From Alteromonas sp. BMJM2 (lineage in GTDB: Bacteria; Pseudomonadota; Gammaproteobacteria; Enterobacterales; Alteromonadaceae): a DNA stretch of 64,000 bases. Each line of letters opens with the position of its first letter. Position 1 is the first letter of the stretch. This document shows positions 25,842 through 34,188 of this stretch, piece by piece. Below the pieces are notes generated by a model, which had not been told where the DNA came from, ran no database searches, and saw only the letters and a list, made by a program, of their open reading frames with translations. The position numbers and the translations under genes are program-made. The DNA lies in contig NZ_JAPVOT010000002.1 in assembly GCF_027257845.1 (NCBI RefSeq), positions 1 to 64,000 of the forward strand, read 5' to 3'.

Positions 25842-26255
25842 ATGGCAATGACAGTACATTTGGACGTAGTAAGCGCAGAAAAACAAATTTTTTCTGGTCT
25901 TGTAGAAACGATTCAAGTGACAGGTAGCGAAGGTGAATTGGGTATACACCCAGGTCACGCGCCACTTATCTCTGCTATAAAACCTGGTATGGTGCGTTTG
26001 GTTAAACAGTTCGGTGAAGAAGAAGTAATTTATGTTGCTGGTGGTGTACTTGAAGTACAGCCTGGTAACGTTACCGTACTGGCTGATACCGCGGTTCGAG
26101 CTGAAGATCTTGACGAGCAGGCAGCAGAAGAAGCCAAACGACGTGCAGAAGAGCACATCGCCAACCCAGGCGCTGACTTCGATTATGCAGAGGCAGCTCA
26201 CCAGCTAGCTGAAGCAATCGCGCAACTTCGTCTTATTCAGAAGTTACGCAAATAA
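25842..26255 (+). CDS. atpC: ATP synthase F1 subunit epsilon
   Basis: Subunit epsilon is the rotor protein that can inhibit ATP hydrolysis. The 137-aa protein has the N-terminal beta-barrel ([20 protein letters not shown], then [19 protein letters not shown]) and a C-terminal two-helix domain rich in Ala and Glu. It ends the atpIBEFHAGDC operon. A strong terminator follows at 26271-26298. Confidence 0.97.
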   Translation: MAMTVHLDVVSAEKQIFSGLVETIQVTGSEGELGIHPGHAPLISAIKPGMVRLVKQFGEEEVIYVAGGVLEVQPGNVTVLADTAVRAEDLDEQAAEEAKRRAEEHIANPGADFDYAEAAHQLAEAIAQLRLIQKLRK

Positions 26256-26270
26256 GCGAGCAGTTATATT

Positions 26271-26298
26271 AAAAAACCCGCCTAAAGGCGGGTTTTTT
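26271..26298. terminator. Terminator of the atp operon
   Basis: AAAAAACCCGCC, loop TAAA, GGCGGGTTTTTT: a 12-bp stem that is A-rich on one side and T-rich on the other, 16 bp after atpC. It could work in both directions. Confidence 0.95.
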
Positions 26299-26362
26299 GT
26301 TTGCATTTGAGGCCATTGCCTCAAATGTTTTATCAGCCGGTGAAGAAGACGTTCAATAAATA

Positions 26363-27298
26363 ATGAATCTAATGTCTGATAATAATTCAAGAAATCATTT
26401 TCTTACTACGGTGTTTCCGTGCCTAATTACAATACTTTTGATTCTCTCTCAATTTTTTACCGCTTTTGGATTGAGCGTTTCAAGCACCAGTGATTTTGTG
26501 GATACATACTTTTTGTCAGGAATGATAATGAGTGTCGGTAGTGGATACTTATGGTTATGTTTGAAATTTAATAACTTAAATTTAGTAAGCTTACTTATTT
26601 CATTATTGATAAAGACCAATCAATTAAGTGAATTAAGTGCTAAGCGTAAGCAAATTAGGAGTAGGTATAGACTTGATTCGTTCAACACATTAATTGTCGC
26701 ATTAATCTTCGTTACATTTTCAGTCTTCGCAGAGAGCCTATTAGCTTTACCGCCTACCCTCTATCAATATGTATATCTTTTAAATTATGCCACGTTTTAC
26801 TTCTTTCTAGGTTTGGCGATAGTTCAAATAAATTCAAATCTCAATTACTTGATTCATACCATTCTATTCAAAACATCAAGTAAGATTGACCGTCTGAATG
26901 GATCGTTCTTAATCGTTAAATTTGTTGTTTCAAATATATCAAAATTGATTTATCTAACGCTTTTTTTCCCCTTACTTTATTTTAATAAACCAATGCTGAT
27001 AAGTGAGGTGGTCATTGTCACACTCTTATTGATCTTAGTTATTTGCGGACCTACAAGAAAAACGTGGAGGTTATACAGTCTTTGGTGTGCTGATAAGCGA
27101 CGTATTTCAGACAAAACTGATGAAATACGCTATAGTAATCGAAATGTTGAGGTATCAATTGACACCAATACTGATGATACTAGCTTTAAACTTACTCACA
27201 TGCGTGCACGAAACCTACTCGAAATTAAAAAGTATGTCGCCAGTCTAAGCCTTATTATACTCCTCTGGTTTTTTAGTTATTATTATTTAAATAGATAA
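26363..27298 (+). CDS. Unknown seven-TM membrane protein (first of a pair)
   Basis: I do not recognise this 311-aa protein. About seven hydrophobic segments are visible (near residues 13-36, 48-68, 104-129, 134-156, 190-208, 213-230 and 291-309). Two polar cytoplasmic-type stretches lie at 70-103 and 231-290. The fifth and sixth segments (FFPLLYFNKPMLISEVV) match in layout those of the next gene (IMPVFWINQPVHFSDLA), so the two look like distant paralogues. The coding sequence is markedly more AT-rich than the atp genes next door, suggesting acquisition. ATG 26372 is an alternative start. There is no enzyme motif, so no function is proposed. Confidence 0.75.
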   Translation: MNLMSDNNSRNHFLTTVFPCLITILLILSQFFTAFGLSVSSTSDFVDTYFLSGMIMSVGSGYLWLCLKFNNLNLVSLLISLLIKTNQLSELSAKRKQIRSRYRLDSFNTLIVALIFVTFSVFAESLLALPPTLYQYVYLLNYATFYFFLGLAIVQINSNLNYLIHTILFKTSSKIDRLNGSFLIVKFVVSNISKLIYLTLFFPLLYFNKPMLISEVVIVTLLLILVICGPTRKTWRLYSLWCADKRRISDKTDEIRYSNRNVEVSIDTNTDDTSFKLTHMRARNLLEIKKYVASLSLIILLWFFSYYYLNR

Positions 27299-27345
27299 AA
27301 GGCAACAACGTAGTATCTAATTTGAATAGTGCTGCTTTTTGAACA

Positions 27346-28278
27346 ATGAAAACACAAAATATTACATTAGTTCTCTACCCTATTATATTACTATGCATAC
27401 TACTGATAGTGCATATATCTGTAGGTTCTATTAGCGTTCCTATCTCATCAGAAAATGCCCAGCGAGATTTCAATACCGCATTAGGTATAAGTCTACTCAC
27501 CTGCTATTTCTTGTTTGCTATTCGGTATATTCACAAAAAAGTGGCTCAGAACTTAGAAAGAGTGATGGAAGTCAATCGGCAATACCAAAGTTTTTATTAC
27601 CATCGAAGTGAAATCTCTCGGAAGTTTAAACAGCATCTAATCTGGTCAACATCCATTGGATTTATAATGCCAATAGTCTATATGATTACTGAAGGTGTTA
27701 TCGCTAGGATAAACGAACCTGAAGTGTTTTTCATCGCGGTAACCGCTATACCATTTTGGGTGCTTACTTCGTTATTTTGTCTTCAAATCCTGTCGAACAA
27801 TCAATATCTCAGGGTACTCTCGAAGGAGGTGGAAAATGAAAGTCTGTCAAAGCAGATTTCAGTGCTACAAAACTTGCTGGCATTTGGATTGACCACGGCT
27901 TTTACCTTGTTATTTGCGATGGCGATAATGCCTGTCTTCTGGATAAATCAACCAGTACATTTTTCAGATTTAGCAGTAATCTCTGGCCTAGGCACATCCT
28001 TTTCTTTAATAGTACTTTTGCCTATGTTGAAATTAATCAGGCAATTAAAATTTTTGTCGGAGAAATTGATAAATGAGAACGAAAGCCAAATTACCAAACT
28101 TATTCAGAGTGAAACCTCGTATGACGCGAGTAAAAAAATAGAGTTACTACTCAATGAAATGGAAAAATACAAAGCACCACTAATGAAACGTCATGCGCTC
28201 TATTTTATCTTGTGTTTAATACCTCTTCCTTTTTCTTGGGTTCTTTTATCTCTAGTGGAGCTTAGTTTTAAACACTAA
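27346..28278 (+). CDS. Unknown seven-TM membrane protein (second of a pair)
   Basis: This 310-aa protein is unknown to me. It has about seven TM segments (near 6-27, 43-62, 99-121, 127-150, 175-203, 206-228 and 283-307). Charged stretches lie at 63-98 and 229-282, the same layout and almost the same length as the previous gene. The shared PxxxxNxPxxxSxxxVI/AVI segment between TM5 and TM6 supports common descent. It starts 47 bp after the first gene and ends 19 bp from the convergent DTW gene. It is AT-rich. The pair may be one two-component membrane complex, but this is inference from size and layout only. Confidence 0.75.
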   Translation: MKTQNITLVLYPIILLCILLIVHISVGSISVPISSENAQRDFNTALGISLLTCYFLFAIRYIHKKVAQNLERVMEVNRQYQSFYYHRSEISRKFKQHLIWSTSIGFIMPIVYMITEGVIARINEPEVFFIAVTAIPFWVLTSLFCLQILSNNQYLRVLSKEVENESLSKQISVLQNLLAFGLTTAFTLLFAMAIMPVFWINQPVHFSDLAVISGLGTSFSLIVLLPMLKLIRQLKFLSEKLINENESQITKLIQSETSYDASKKIELLLNEMEKYKAPLMKRHALYFILCLIPLPFSWVLLSLVELSFKH

Positions 28279-28297
28279 AAAATTCAGTAAATTTATC

Positions 28298-28900
28298 CTA
28301 TTCACTACTACGACGACGATGAGATTGTGGACCCTTCCAGTGCTGCTGCATTGCTCGCTGCGCCTTATGTAATGAAGTCACATCAGTTTTAAACGCGAAC
28401 GACAAGGTATAAGCCACGGCTTCTAGCGTCGATAAGGCTTTATCAACGCGAGTATGGCGTATAGCATAACTGGTATTGGGCGCGTGTCTGAAATGAAAAG
28501 CTGGCAATGTGTTAAGCCAAGGGTATCTTTGCACCATACCAAACGCTTGTTTCCAGCTACCGTCTATAAAAATAACGGTATCTACGCCATCAAGGGGTGT
28601 GCCTGAACCACTTTCTATCGCCGTACTCTTATCACTGGGATAAATAACCGCCGAATTCGCCTCAGTACAGTGTTTACGAAGATTAGTAACAGCATCATCG
28701 TCATCTGTACTGATAATGTTAGTGGTAGGAATACACAACGACACTAAACGTGCCGTATTTTTCGCGTGCCGCTGTTCTTTTGCATGTTGTAAAATAATCA
28801 CGTTGACAGGAACACTGATAATGTCTATTTCACTACACACGCAGGTTGATTGCGGGTACTTGCATGAAGAGCAATAACGTCTGAGCGTGTTTTTTGACAT
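28298..28900 (-). CDS. DTW-domain tRNA-uridine aminocarboxypropyltransferase-like protein
   Basis: DTW proteins (TapT/YfiP, DTWD1/2) add the acp3 group to uridine in tRNA using S-adenosylmethionine. The 200-aa product has a Cys cluster near the N-terminus (RRYCSSCKYPQSTCVCSE, a probable zinc site), the family segment VIILQHAKEQRHAKNTARL, the DTW-type motif DGSWKQAFGM (D-G-S-W, a variant of DxTW), and YAIRHTRVDKALSTLEAVAYTL near the end. It is convergent with the seven-TM pair. The particular tRNA position cannot be read from sequence. Confidence 0.88.
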   Translation of the reverse strand: MSKNTLRRYCSSCKYPQSTCVCSEIDIISVPVNVIILQHAKEQRHAKNTARLVSLCIPTTNIISTDDDDAVTNLRKHCTEANSAVIYPSDKSTAIESGSGTPLDGVDTVIFIDGSWKQAFGMVQRYPWLNTLPAFHFRHAPNTSYAIRHTRVDKALSTLEAVAYTLSFAFKTDVTSLHKAQRAMQQHWKGPQSHRRRSSE

Positions 28901-28986
28901 AGTCTCGATAAGCAGTAAAGTTATAACACTAATAACTTGAGCAGTTTATCTGCAAATACAGTGGTTAGGAAGGTTGTTTAATATAC

Positions 28987-29328
28987 ATGACAGAGATAAA
29001 CACGATAAAATCACGAGTTGAGAGGACATTATCACTGGTGCCTAGCGGTAAGGTAGTCAGCTACGGGCAACTCGCCGATTTCTGTGGACTTCCCGGGCGT
29101 GCAAGGGTAATGGGCAAATGCTTAAGGCTATTAGATGGGCATCATAATTGGCATCGAGTATTGAGAGCTGATGGTAAAATTGCCTTCCCTCTAGGCTCAG
29201 ACTTAGCACAAGTGCAGGGCGCACGCCTTTTAGAAGAGGGAGTATTGGTAACAAACGGTCGTGTAAGCATAAAAGATTATGGTTGGCAGCCAGACTTATA
29301 TACCGTACTTTCTAAGTTGGAGTATTAG
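28987..29328 (+). CDS. Alkyltransferase-like protein (MGMT-related, catalytic Cys absent)
   Basis: This 113-aa protein has the DNA-binding fold of O6-alkylguanine-DNA alkyltransferases (VPSGKVVSYGQLADFCGLPGRARVMG). Where the active enzymes have PCHR, it has NWHRVL, with Trp in place of the reactive Cys. That defines the ATL family, which binds alkylated guanine and passes it to nucleotide excision repair. It lacks the N-terminal domain of full MGMT, as ATLs do. It is divergent from the DTW gene and followed 46 bp later by the HD-GYP gene. Confidence 0.92.
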   Translation: MTEINTIKSRVERTLSLVPSGKVVSYGQLADFCGLPGRARVMGKCLRLLDGHHNWHRVLRADGKIAFPLGSDLAQVQGARLLEEGVLVTNGRVSIKDYGWQPDLYTVLSKLEY

Positions 29329-29374
29329 TAAACTTTGCCACACCTTTGTAGTTATTAAGAGCGCAGTACAACGA

Positions 29375-30577
29375 ATGCTAAAAAAAATCAGTATTGATGA
29401 ATTGAAGCCAGGTATGTTTGTTCACAAAATTATTGAACAGAAAGGTACGTTAGCTGTAAAAAACCAAGGAAAGGTAACTTCGCAAGAAGTAATAAAGCTA
29501 CTTAAAAAGCAAGGTGTTAAATTGCTTGCTATTGATACTGAAAAAGCATTCGTACCACTATCAGACAAAGACAAACAGGACACTTCCCAGTTAGCACGCC
29601 ATTCGGCAGAAAAAAGTGTGAAAAAGACATCACATGTTTCATTAGAAAATGAGCTGGTAAGAGCAGAGAAATTACATGCTCAAGGTAAGGCGATACAAAA
29701 GCTTTTACTTAATAACGTTAAAAAAGAAACCCCTTTTGATGCCAGTATCCCCAAGGCATTTTCTAACAAGCTAGTGGAGTCGGTAGACAGAAACCCCGAT
29801 GCCTTGCTGTGTTTAACTAAAATTCGTGAAAAAGACGACTATCTTCTCGAGCACTCTTTAAACGTTGCTATTTTGCTGGCTAATTTCGCAAGCTTTATGG
29901 GGATGTCTGAAGAAGAGGTTCAAGATCTCTCGTACGCGGGTTTCCTTCATGACTTAGGAAAGATAAATATTCCCGACGAGATTCTACATAAGCCTGGAAG
30001 GCTTACCGATGCAGAAATGGACGTTATGAAAAGCCATGTTAACCACGGTGTAGATTACCTTCAAAATACAGACGTGGCACTGCCTTTAATTCAAGCGATA
30101 GGCGAGCATCACGAGCGTTTAGATGGTTTAGGTTACCCAGCAGGGAAGAAAGGTGATGAAATAAGCACTGCGGGTCGTATGCTGGCCATTGCTGATATGT
30201 ACGATGCGTTAACAGCCGACAGAGTTTATAAAAGTGGGATGTCTAGTCAAAAAGCCTTTTCCATACTAATGAATGATGCGCAAAGTCGTCTCGATGTAGG
30301 TTTGGTCCAGCAATTTATAAAGTGTATGGGAGTATATCCCGTAGGAAGTCTAGTACTGTTGTCTAACGACAGGTTGGCTATGGTGTTGAAACAAAATGAC
30401 TCGCCGCTATCCCCTATTGTAAAAGTATTCTATTCAGTAAAAAGCAGTCATTATTTGACGCCCAAAGATATCGATCTTTCAAGCGATAGTTCGTTAAAAA
30501 TTCAAAAGGCGGTTATCCCGTCAGACTATAAAATAGATGTAAATAGCTTCTTTGAGCGCTCAGTATCCATAGGTTGA
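29375..30577 (+). CDS. HD-GYP domain protein, probable cyclic-di-GMP phosphodiesterase
   Basis: HD-GYP proteins hydrolyse cyclic-di-GMP. The 400-aa product starts at the ATG of MLKKISIDELKPGMFVHKII, the usual start of the DUF3391 N-terminal domain; longer versions run into the previous gene. The C-terminal domain has the HD pair in FLHDLGKINIPDEILHKPG, then GEHHERLDGLGYPAGKKGDE (HHE..DGxGYP) and IADMYDALTADRVYK, so all metal and GYP residues are present. There is no TM or sensor domain, so it should be cytoplasmic. Confidence 0.93.
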   Translation: MLKKISIDELKPGMFVHKIIEQKGTLAVKNQGKVTSQEVIKLLKKQGVKLLAIDTEKAFVPLSDKDKQDTSQLARHSAEKSVKKTSHVSLENELVRAEKLHAQGKAIQKLLLNNVKKETPFDASIPKAFSNKLVESVDRNPDALLCLTKIREKDDYLLEHSLNVAILLANFASFMGMSEEEVQDLSYAGFLHDLGKINIPDEILHKPGRLTDAEMDVMKSHVNHGVDYLQNTDVALPLIQAIGEHHERLDGLGYPAGKKGDEISTAGRMLAIADMYDALTADRVYKSGMSSQKAFSILMNDAQSRLDVGLVQQFIKCMGVYPVGSLVLLSNDRLAMVLKQNDSPLSPIVKVFYSVKSSHYLTPKDIDLSSDSSLKIQKAVIPSDYKIDVNSFFERSVSIG

Positions 30578-31118
30578 GTCAGCGCCTTGTGTACTCAACT
30601 TCCTCCATGAAAACTTCATTGAACCCGCCACTGTGGTTAAACGTCAAAACCACCTGCCGATTGTTTGTGACTGAATTGATTGATAACTCAATGATAGACT
30701 TTTGAACATTGTTGCTTTTAAGCAACAGATAGTATGTAGAGATTACATGCTGTTATGCCGATCGTGTAGATATATGCCGTTTGGGTCAGAATTTAATGAG
30801 ACTCTTTAATAGTAAAAGCTGCATTAATCTTATGTTCAGCTTTCCTAATTTAGTATAAACCTATTCACAGCTAAGCCCTTATGTAACTAGGTTTAAGCAA
30901 AACTATGAAAAGCGAACAGCTTGTTTTATGTGGTCGCACTATTTGGAATTGGAATATTTATTGCTGGTTTAGGTAAACGAAGAAGATTTATTAACGTTGA
31001 ACTTGAACAAAAAGTTTCACACAACGACTAATAGTGATTAATCAACAGAACGCTGGCCGCCTATTTGTAGCGCTTTACAAAGTACGCAACGAAAGCGCCT
31101 AGCGCAAAAGAGGAATTT
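30578..31118. other. 541-bp intergenic region
   Basis: This gap separates the HD-GYP gene from the OmpA-like lipoprotein gene. No full gene is supported. A 36-codon open stretch at 30921-31031 (starting at TTG, with no clear ribosome-binding site) encodes a single hydrophobic helix ending in GLGKRRR, reminiscent of a sorting-signal tail. It may be a gene remnant. The promoter of the lipoprotein gene must lie in the last 100-200 bp. Confidence 0.5.
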
Positions 31119-31760
31119 ATGAAAAAGACATTAGCTATAAGTGTAATTGCTGCTTCACTTACCGTTGCAGGCTGTGCAAATGACCCGAATAATACACAAA
31201 AAGGCGCAGCGATTGGTGCCGTACTAGGTGCTGTACTAGGTAAAGCAACGGGCGATAACGACAAAAGTCGATATGCTTGGGGCGCGGCAGTGGGCGCCAT
31301 TGCGGGTGGTGCAATCGGTAACTACATGGATAAGCAAGAAGAGGAGCTACGTAGCGAACTGTCTGACACCGGTGTTCAAGTTGTACGAGAAGGTGACAAT
31401 CTCCGCCTTATCATGCCGGGTGACATTACCTTTGCCACTGACAGTTCGAGTATTAGTCCAAACTTTAATCCAGTTTTACAAGACGTTGCTAAAGTAGTGA
31501 ATAACTATGAGAAAACGGTACTTATGATTAAAGGTCATACCGATGATATTGGTGCTGAACAGTATAATCAGTCTTTATCTGAACGCAGGGCTGGTGCGGT
31601 GAAGAATCAGCTAATTAACTTTTCAGTTAATTCAACTCGAATTACGACAGTAGGCATGGGCGAGTATTCCCCAAAAGTGCCAAATAATAGCGCGGCCAAT
31701 CGCTCGATGAACCGTCGCGTGGAAATGGAAATTCAACCGCTCACACAATCAAATACCTAG
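31119..31760 (+). CDS. OmpA-family outer-membrane lipoprotein with glycine zipper (YiaD-like)
   Basis: The 213-aa product has a lipoprotein signal peptide with lipobox VAGC (Cys at 19). A glycine-zipper membrane segment (GAAIGAVLGAVLGKATG and GAAVGAIAGGAIGNYMD) follows. The C-terminal OmpA-like peptidoglycan-binding domain has IKGHTDDIGAEQYNQSLSERRA and NRRVEMEI. It should sit in the outer membrane and hold peptidoglycan. It is probably a single-gene transcript with a strong hairpin just after the stop. YiaD is the closest E. coli analogue in layout. Confidence 0.92.
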   Translation: MKKTLAISVIAASLTVAGCANDPNNTQKGAAIGAVLGAVLGKATGDNDKSRYAWGAAVGAIAGGAIGNYMDKQEEELRSELSDTGVQVVREGDNLRLIMPGDITFATDSSSISPNFNPVLQDVAKVVNNYEKTVLMIKGHTDDIGAEQYNQSLSERRAGAVKNQLINFSVNSTRITTVGMGEYSPKVPNNSAANRSMNRRVEMEIQPLTQSNT

Positions 31761-31782
31761 AGTAAAGTGCAATTATTAAAAA

Positions 31783-31812
31783 ATAGAGTCATGTAGATGA
31801 CTCTATTTTTTT
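31783..31812. terminator. Bidirectional terminator between convergent genes
   Basis: A 10-bp perfect stem ATAGAGTCAT / ATGACTCTAT with loop GTAG is flanked by A and T runs. It sits between the OmpA-like gene and the convergent SnoaL-like gene and overlaps the latter's stop codon at 31803. Confidence 0.92.
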
Positions 31813-32285
31813 GTCTGCTTTTTAATCTGTAACGCAACAGAAGTAGCCAAACTGTTTGGAATTGGTATAGCGAGGTGATATTGACTTACCTTCCATGTGT
31901 CGTCAGTCTGTATAAGTACCCCTGTGCCTCGCGTTTCGCCTAACTTTTCGTTATCCAATAATTCATCAAACCACGCGACCTGTGCATTGGGGGAAAAGTA
32001 AATATGCCTTTCACGTGGTAAATAGGTCCAACCTGTTCCCTTATCGAAATGGGGTTTTGCGTAGGCTTTAAAGGCATCGATACTCCATACCTCATGAGCA
32101 TCTGTACCAATAAATACAGCATCAGAGGAATATAAATCAAAGTACCCTTCAAAATCAGCTGCGGACGCTTTTTCATGCAGGGCATTGAGTACATGAGAAA
32201 CCTTTCTTTCATCGGCTTCGTTATTTTCAGCGCTCAAAAGCGTGGTGCTCAAAAACAAAAGGAGTGCAGCTAAAATTCGAGTCAT
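31803..32285 (-). CDS. Secreted SnoaL/DUF4440-like (NTF2-fold) protein
   Basis: The 160-aa product has an N-terminal signal peptide (MTRILAALLLFLSTTLLSAE) and then one NTF2-like domain: VSHVLNALHEKASAADFEGYFDLYSSDAVFIGTDAHE in the first half and VAWFDELLDNE, GTGVLIQTDDTWKVSQYHLAIPIPN in the second. Such SnoaL_3 domains are often stand-alone ligand-binding or enzyme domains. No substrate can be named. It is likely periplasmic. The stop codon lies within the shared terminator. Confidence 0.85.
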   Translation of the reverse strand: MTRILAALLLFLSTTLLSAENNEADERKVSHVLNALHEKASAADFEGYFDLYSSDAVFIGTDAHEVWSIDAFKAYAKPHFDKGTGWTYLPRERHIYFSPNAQVAWFDELLDNEKLGETRGTGVLIQTDDTWKVSQYHLAIPIPNSLATSVALQIKKQTKK

Positions 32286-32399
32286 AGTAATGTCCTAAAA
32301 CGAGAGTGTAATACACAGCATAACGCGTTACTTTACGTAAATCTTTAGCGCTTTTTTCTAAGCGTTACAGGAGCGTTCAACACGTTGTTACCTAACATG

Positions 32400-33449
32400 T
32401 TAAGTAAAAGAAACCGTGCTTCCGTAATCAAGAAAGATAGGTGCTGTTGACATAGGAAGCGTGGAATCAATTGTGTCTTCACCTGCTGCTTGTTCATAAA
32501 AGGTTGAAAGACAGTAGTGTGCTGCCACTTTAGCGATATCTAGGGTTGAATAAGCCACTGTTGAAACAGAGTATGACAATGTGGATTTTGAAGTACTCAA
32601 GGGCGAGTCCGGTGACTGGGCTGTAATAATTGATAAATCATATGGCAATTCCATACCTAATTCTTTTGCACTGCTTACAATACGCTGTTCCAACGTGTCG
32701 CTGGTACAAATGAGCGCTGAAAATGTTGCATCTCTAGCGAGTAGGTCTAACAAGGGATCATCTGTATTTTCGCTGCCCACATAAACGGATAGCTCGGGAC
32801 GAAATGATGCGGAACCAGTTGTAGATAAACGAGAAAGTGCCGATTTTAGTGCCGGTGATATATCATTGGTGTGGCTAACCAACTCGGAATTATCACTAAT
32901 TAGTGCAATATCGTTATGACCCAAGTCTCTGAGTTGTGTAAACGCGTATGCTGCCACCTCAAAAATAGACGCAGAAAACCCCGTCACACCACCTTTAAGT
33001 TCGCTTTTACTCAATGCGACAACCCTGTGTTTTTTATCCTGCAGATGTTGTGTAGTGGACGCAATGGGGTTCGAGGCAATGGTGGTAACGAATACACCGT
33101 CACATCCTTGAGATAACAAAAACTCAATTGCCTCATTTTCCGATTCAAGAGTATCGTGAGAGAAAGCCACTACACAATGCTTTTGGTATTGTCGCAAAAT
33201 ATGCTCAAAAGAAAAAAGTAAGTGCGAAGAGAACAACATATTCTTGTTAGGCAGCACAACGCCTATCGCATGGCTATATTTAGATGCCAATGAGCGAGCT
33301 TTTTGGCTCGGTGTATAGCGTAGTTCGCTTGCCGCTCGTTTTACCTTATCGGCCATTTCTGTATTCACAGATGCCTTGCCATTGAGTACGCGAGATACCG
33401 TGGACAAGGATACTCCGGCTCGTGCCGCTACCTCATAGATGGTGGTCAT
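32400..33449 (-). CDS. LacI-family transcriptional regulator
   Basis: The 349-aa protein has the LacI N-terminal helix-turn-helix (MTTIYEVAARAGVSLSTVSR, then VLNGKASVNTEMADKVKRAA). A periplasmic-binding-protein-like effector domain starts with HAIGVVLPNKNMLFSSHLLF. These usually control carbohydrate genes, but no sugar genes lie beside it and the effector is unknown. A perfect palindrome AGAAAGCGCTTTCT with central CG lies at 33627-33640, 178 bp upstream, and is a likely autoregulatory operator. Confidence 0.93.
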   Translation of the reverse strand: MTTIYEVAARAGVSLSTVSRVLNGKASVNTEMADKVKRAASELRYTPSQKARSLASKYSHAIGVVLPNKNMLFSSHLLFSFEHILRQYQKHCVVAFSHDTLESENEAIEFLLSQGCDGVFVTTIASNPIASTTQHLQDKKHRVVALSKSELKGGVTGFSASIFEVAAYAFTQLRDLGHNDIALISDNSELVSHTNDISPALKSALSRLSTTGSASFRPELSVYVGSENTDDPLLDLLARDATFSALICTSDTLEQRIVSSAKELGMELPYDLSIITAQSPDSPLSTSKSTLSYSVSTVAYSTLDIAKVAAHYCLSTFYEQAAGEDTIDSTLPMSTAPIFLDYGSTVSFT

Positions 33450-33626
33450 TTAGATGTGTCAGCTATCTTTTTCATTTGTGCTTTCCCCAGAAAGTGGTTA
33501 TTCACAGTGTATTTTATTCTCATGTTGGTGAGCAATAACGCTATATAGAATGATAAAAAGAACGCAATCTATCAGTTATCTCTAGTGTAGCTAAATTAAA
33601 CTATGACGAGTGAGACGCGTAGTGTG

Positions 33627-33640
33627 AGAAAGCGCTTTCT
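33627..33640. promoter_or_regulatory. Candidate LacI-family operator
   Basis: AGAAAGCGCTTTCT is a perfect 14-bp palindrome with a central CG, the usual layout of LacI-family operators. Outer GTGAG / CTCAC bases at 33624 and 33643-33647 roughly extend the symmetry. It lies upstream of the LacI-type gene. Confidence 0.6.
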
Positions 33641-33802
33641 GGCTCACTATACCTTGTGAGAGACTTTAGATACATCATCAGCCGTGAAATCTAACTGTTC
33701 GTAACCTAGCAAAATTAGCACTACTTCATTAGGTGCAACACATATAAGTTGTTTAACGCAGTATTAAAAAATAAATGGCCAGATAAGTGTTAGTGAAGAA
33801 AA

Positions 33803-33831
33803 AAGCTCAGCAAAGTTTTTGTGCTGGGCTT
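33803..33831 (-). terminator. Native yicC terminator, now separated from yicC by the island
   Basis: On the minus strand AAGCCCAGCA pairs with TGCTGAGCTT (one G-T pair) and is followed by TTTTTTC. It lies 36 bp beyond the yicC 3'-end remnant. Before the island inserted it would have ended the yicC transcript. Confidence 0.75.
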
Positions 33832-33855
33832 CCTTAATCAACGGAGTAAATTATC

Positions 33856-33878
33856 ACTCTATATTCTGGATCTGCTCA
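33856..33878 (-). pseudogene. Remnant of the native yicC 3' end (left island junction)
   Basis: On the minus strand these bases encode EQIQNIE followed by TGA, the same C-terminal residues as the intact yicC at 44101, but with synonymous codon differences (CAG AAT ATA GAG against CAA AAC ATC GAA). Upstream codons do not match yicC, so this is the piece cut off by island insertion. Confidence 0.85.
33867..33878. repeat. Left attachment core of the yicC island
   Basis: TGGATCTGCTCA, identical to 44114-44125. It corresponds to yicC codons for EQI plus the first bases of the following Gln codon. Confidence 0.85.
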
Positions 33879-33947
33879 TTGAGTACCAGTCTAGACCCTA
33901 AGAAACTCAATAGATTATCGAAAAGAAACCGTTCAAAAATGCCTGTT

Positions 33948-33968
33948 TGCCCACCAAACTGCCCACCA
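33948..33968. repeat. Paired TGCCCACCA repeats, left island arm
   Basis: Two copies of TGCCCACCA begin at 33948 and 33960, spaced 12 bp. The same pair with the same spacing occurs at 43940 and 43952 near the right end. They may be integrase arm-binding sites. Confidence 0.65.
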
Positions 33969-34127
33969 CTTGCCTATGGCTTTTACTAAATCTTAGTGGT
34001 GCTTCTTGGCTATGACTAAGGAAAAACAGTGCCGTTTTTATGCTGCTTTTAGAGTATAAAAATAGCAGTTTTGAAGGGCTTTATCGAATAATTTTTTCAA
34101 CACTCTACGCACTGATGGATATTATAG

Positions 34128-34174
34128 TGTCCACTTTCTGATTTATTTCGCTATAATGGATATAATTGTATCCA
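34128..34174 (+). promoter_or_regulatory. Promoter and operator of the first hipBA operon
   Basis: A perfect -10 TATAAT lies at 34152-34157 with a TGTCCA-type -35 at 34128-34133 (18-bp spacing). The inverted repeat TGGATA-N6-TATCCA (34157-34174) covers the transcription start, as an autorepressing HipB-type site would. Because transcription should start near 34164, the hipB start is placed at 34189 rather than at the ATG inside this element. Confidence 0.6.
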
Positions 34175-34188
34175 ATTGGTCTTTGCGG

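Noticed and set aside
29279-29374. Upstream extension of the HD-GYP frame
   Set aside because: It overlaps the alkyltransferase-like gene and the DUF3391 start MLKKISIDELKPGM fits the later ATG.
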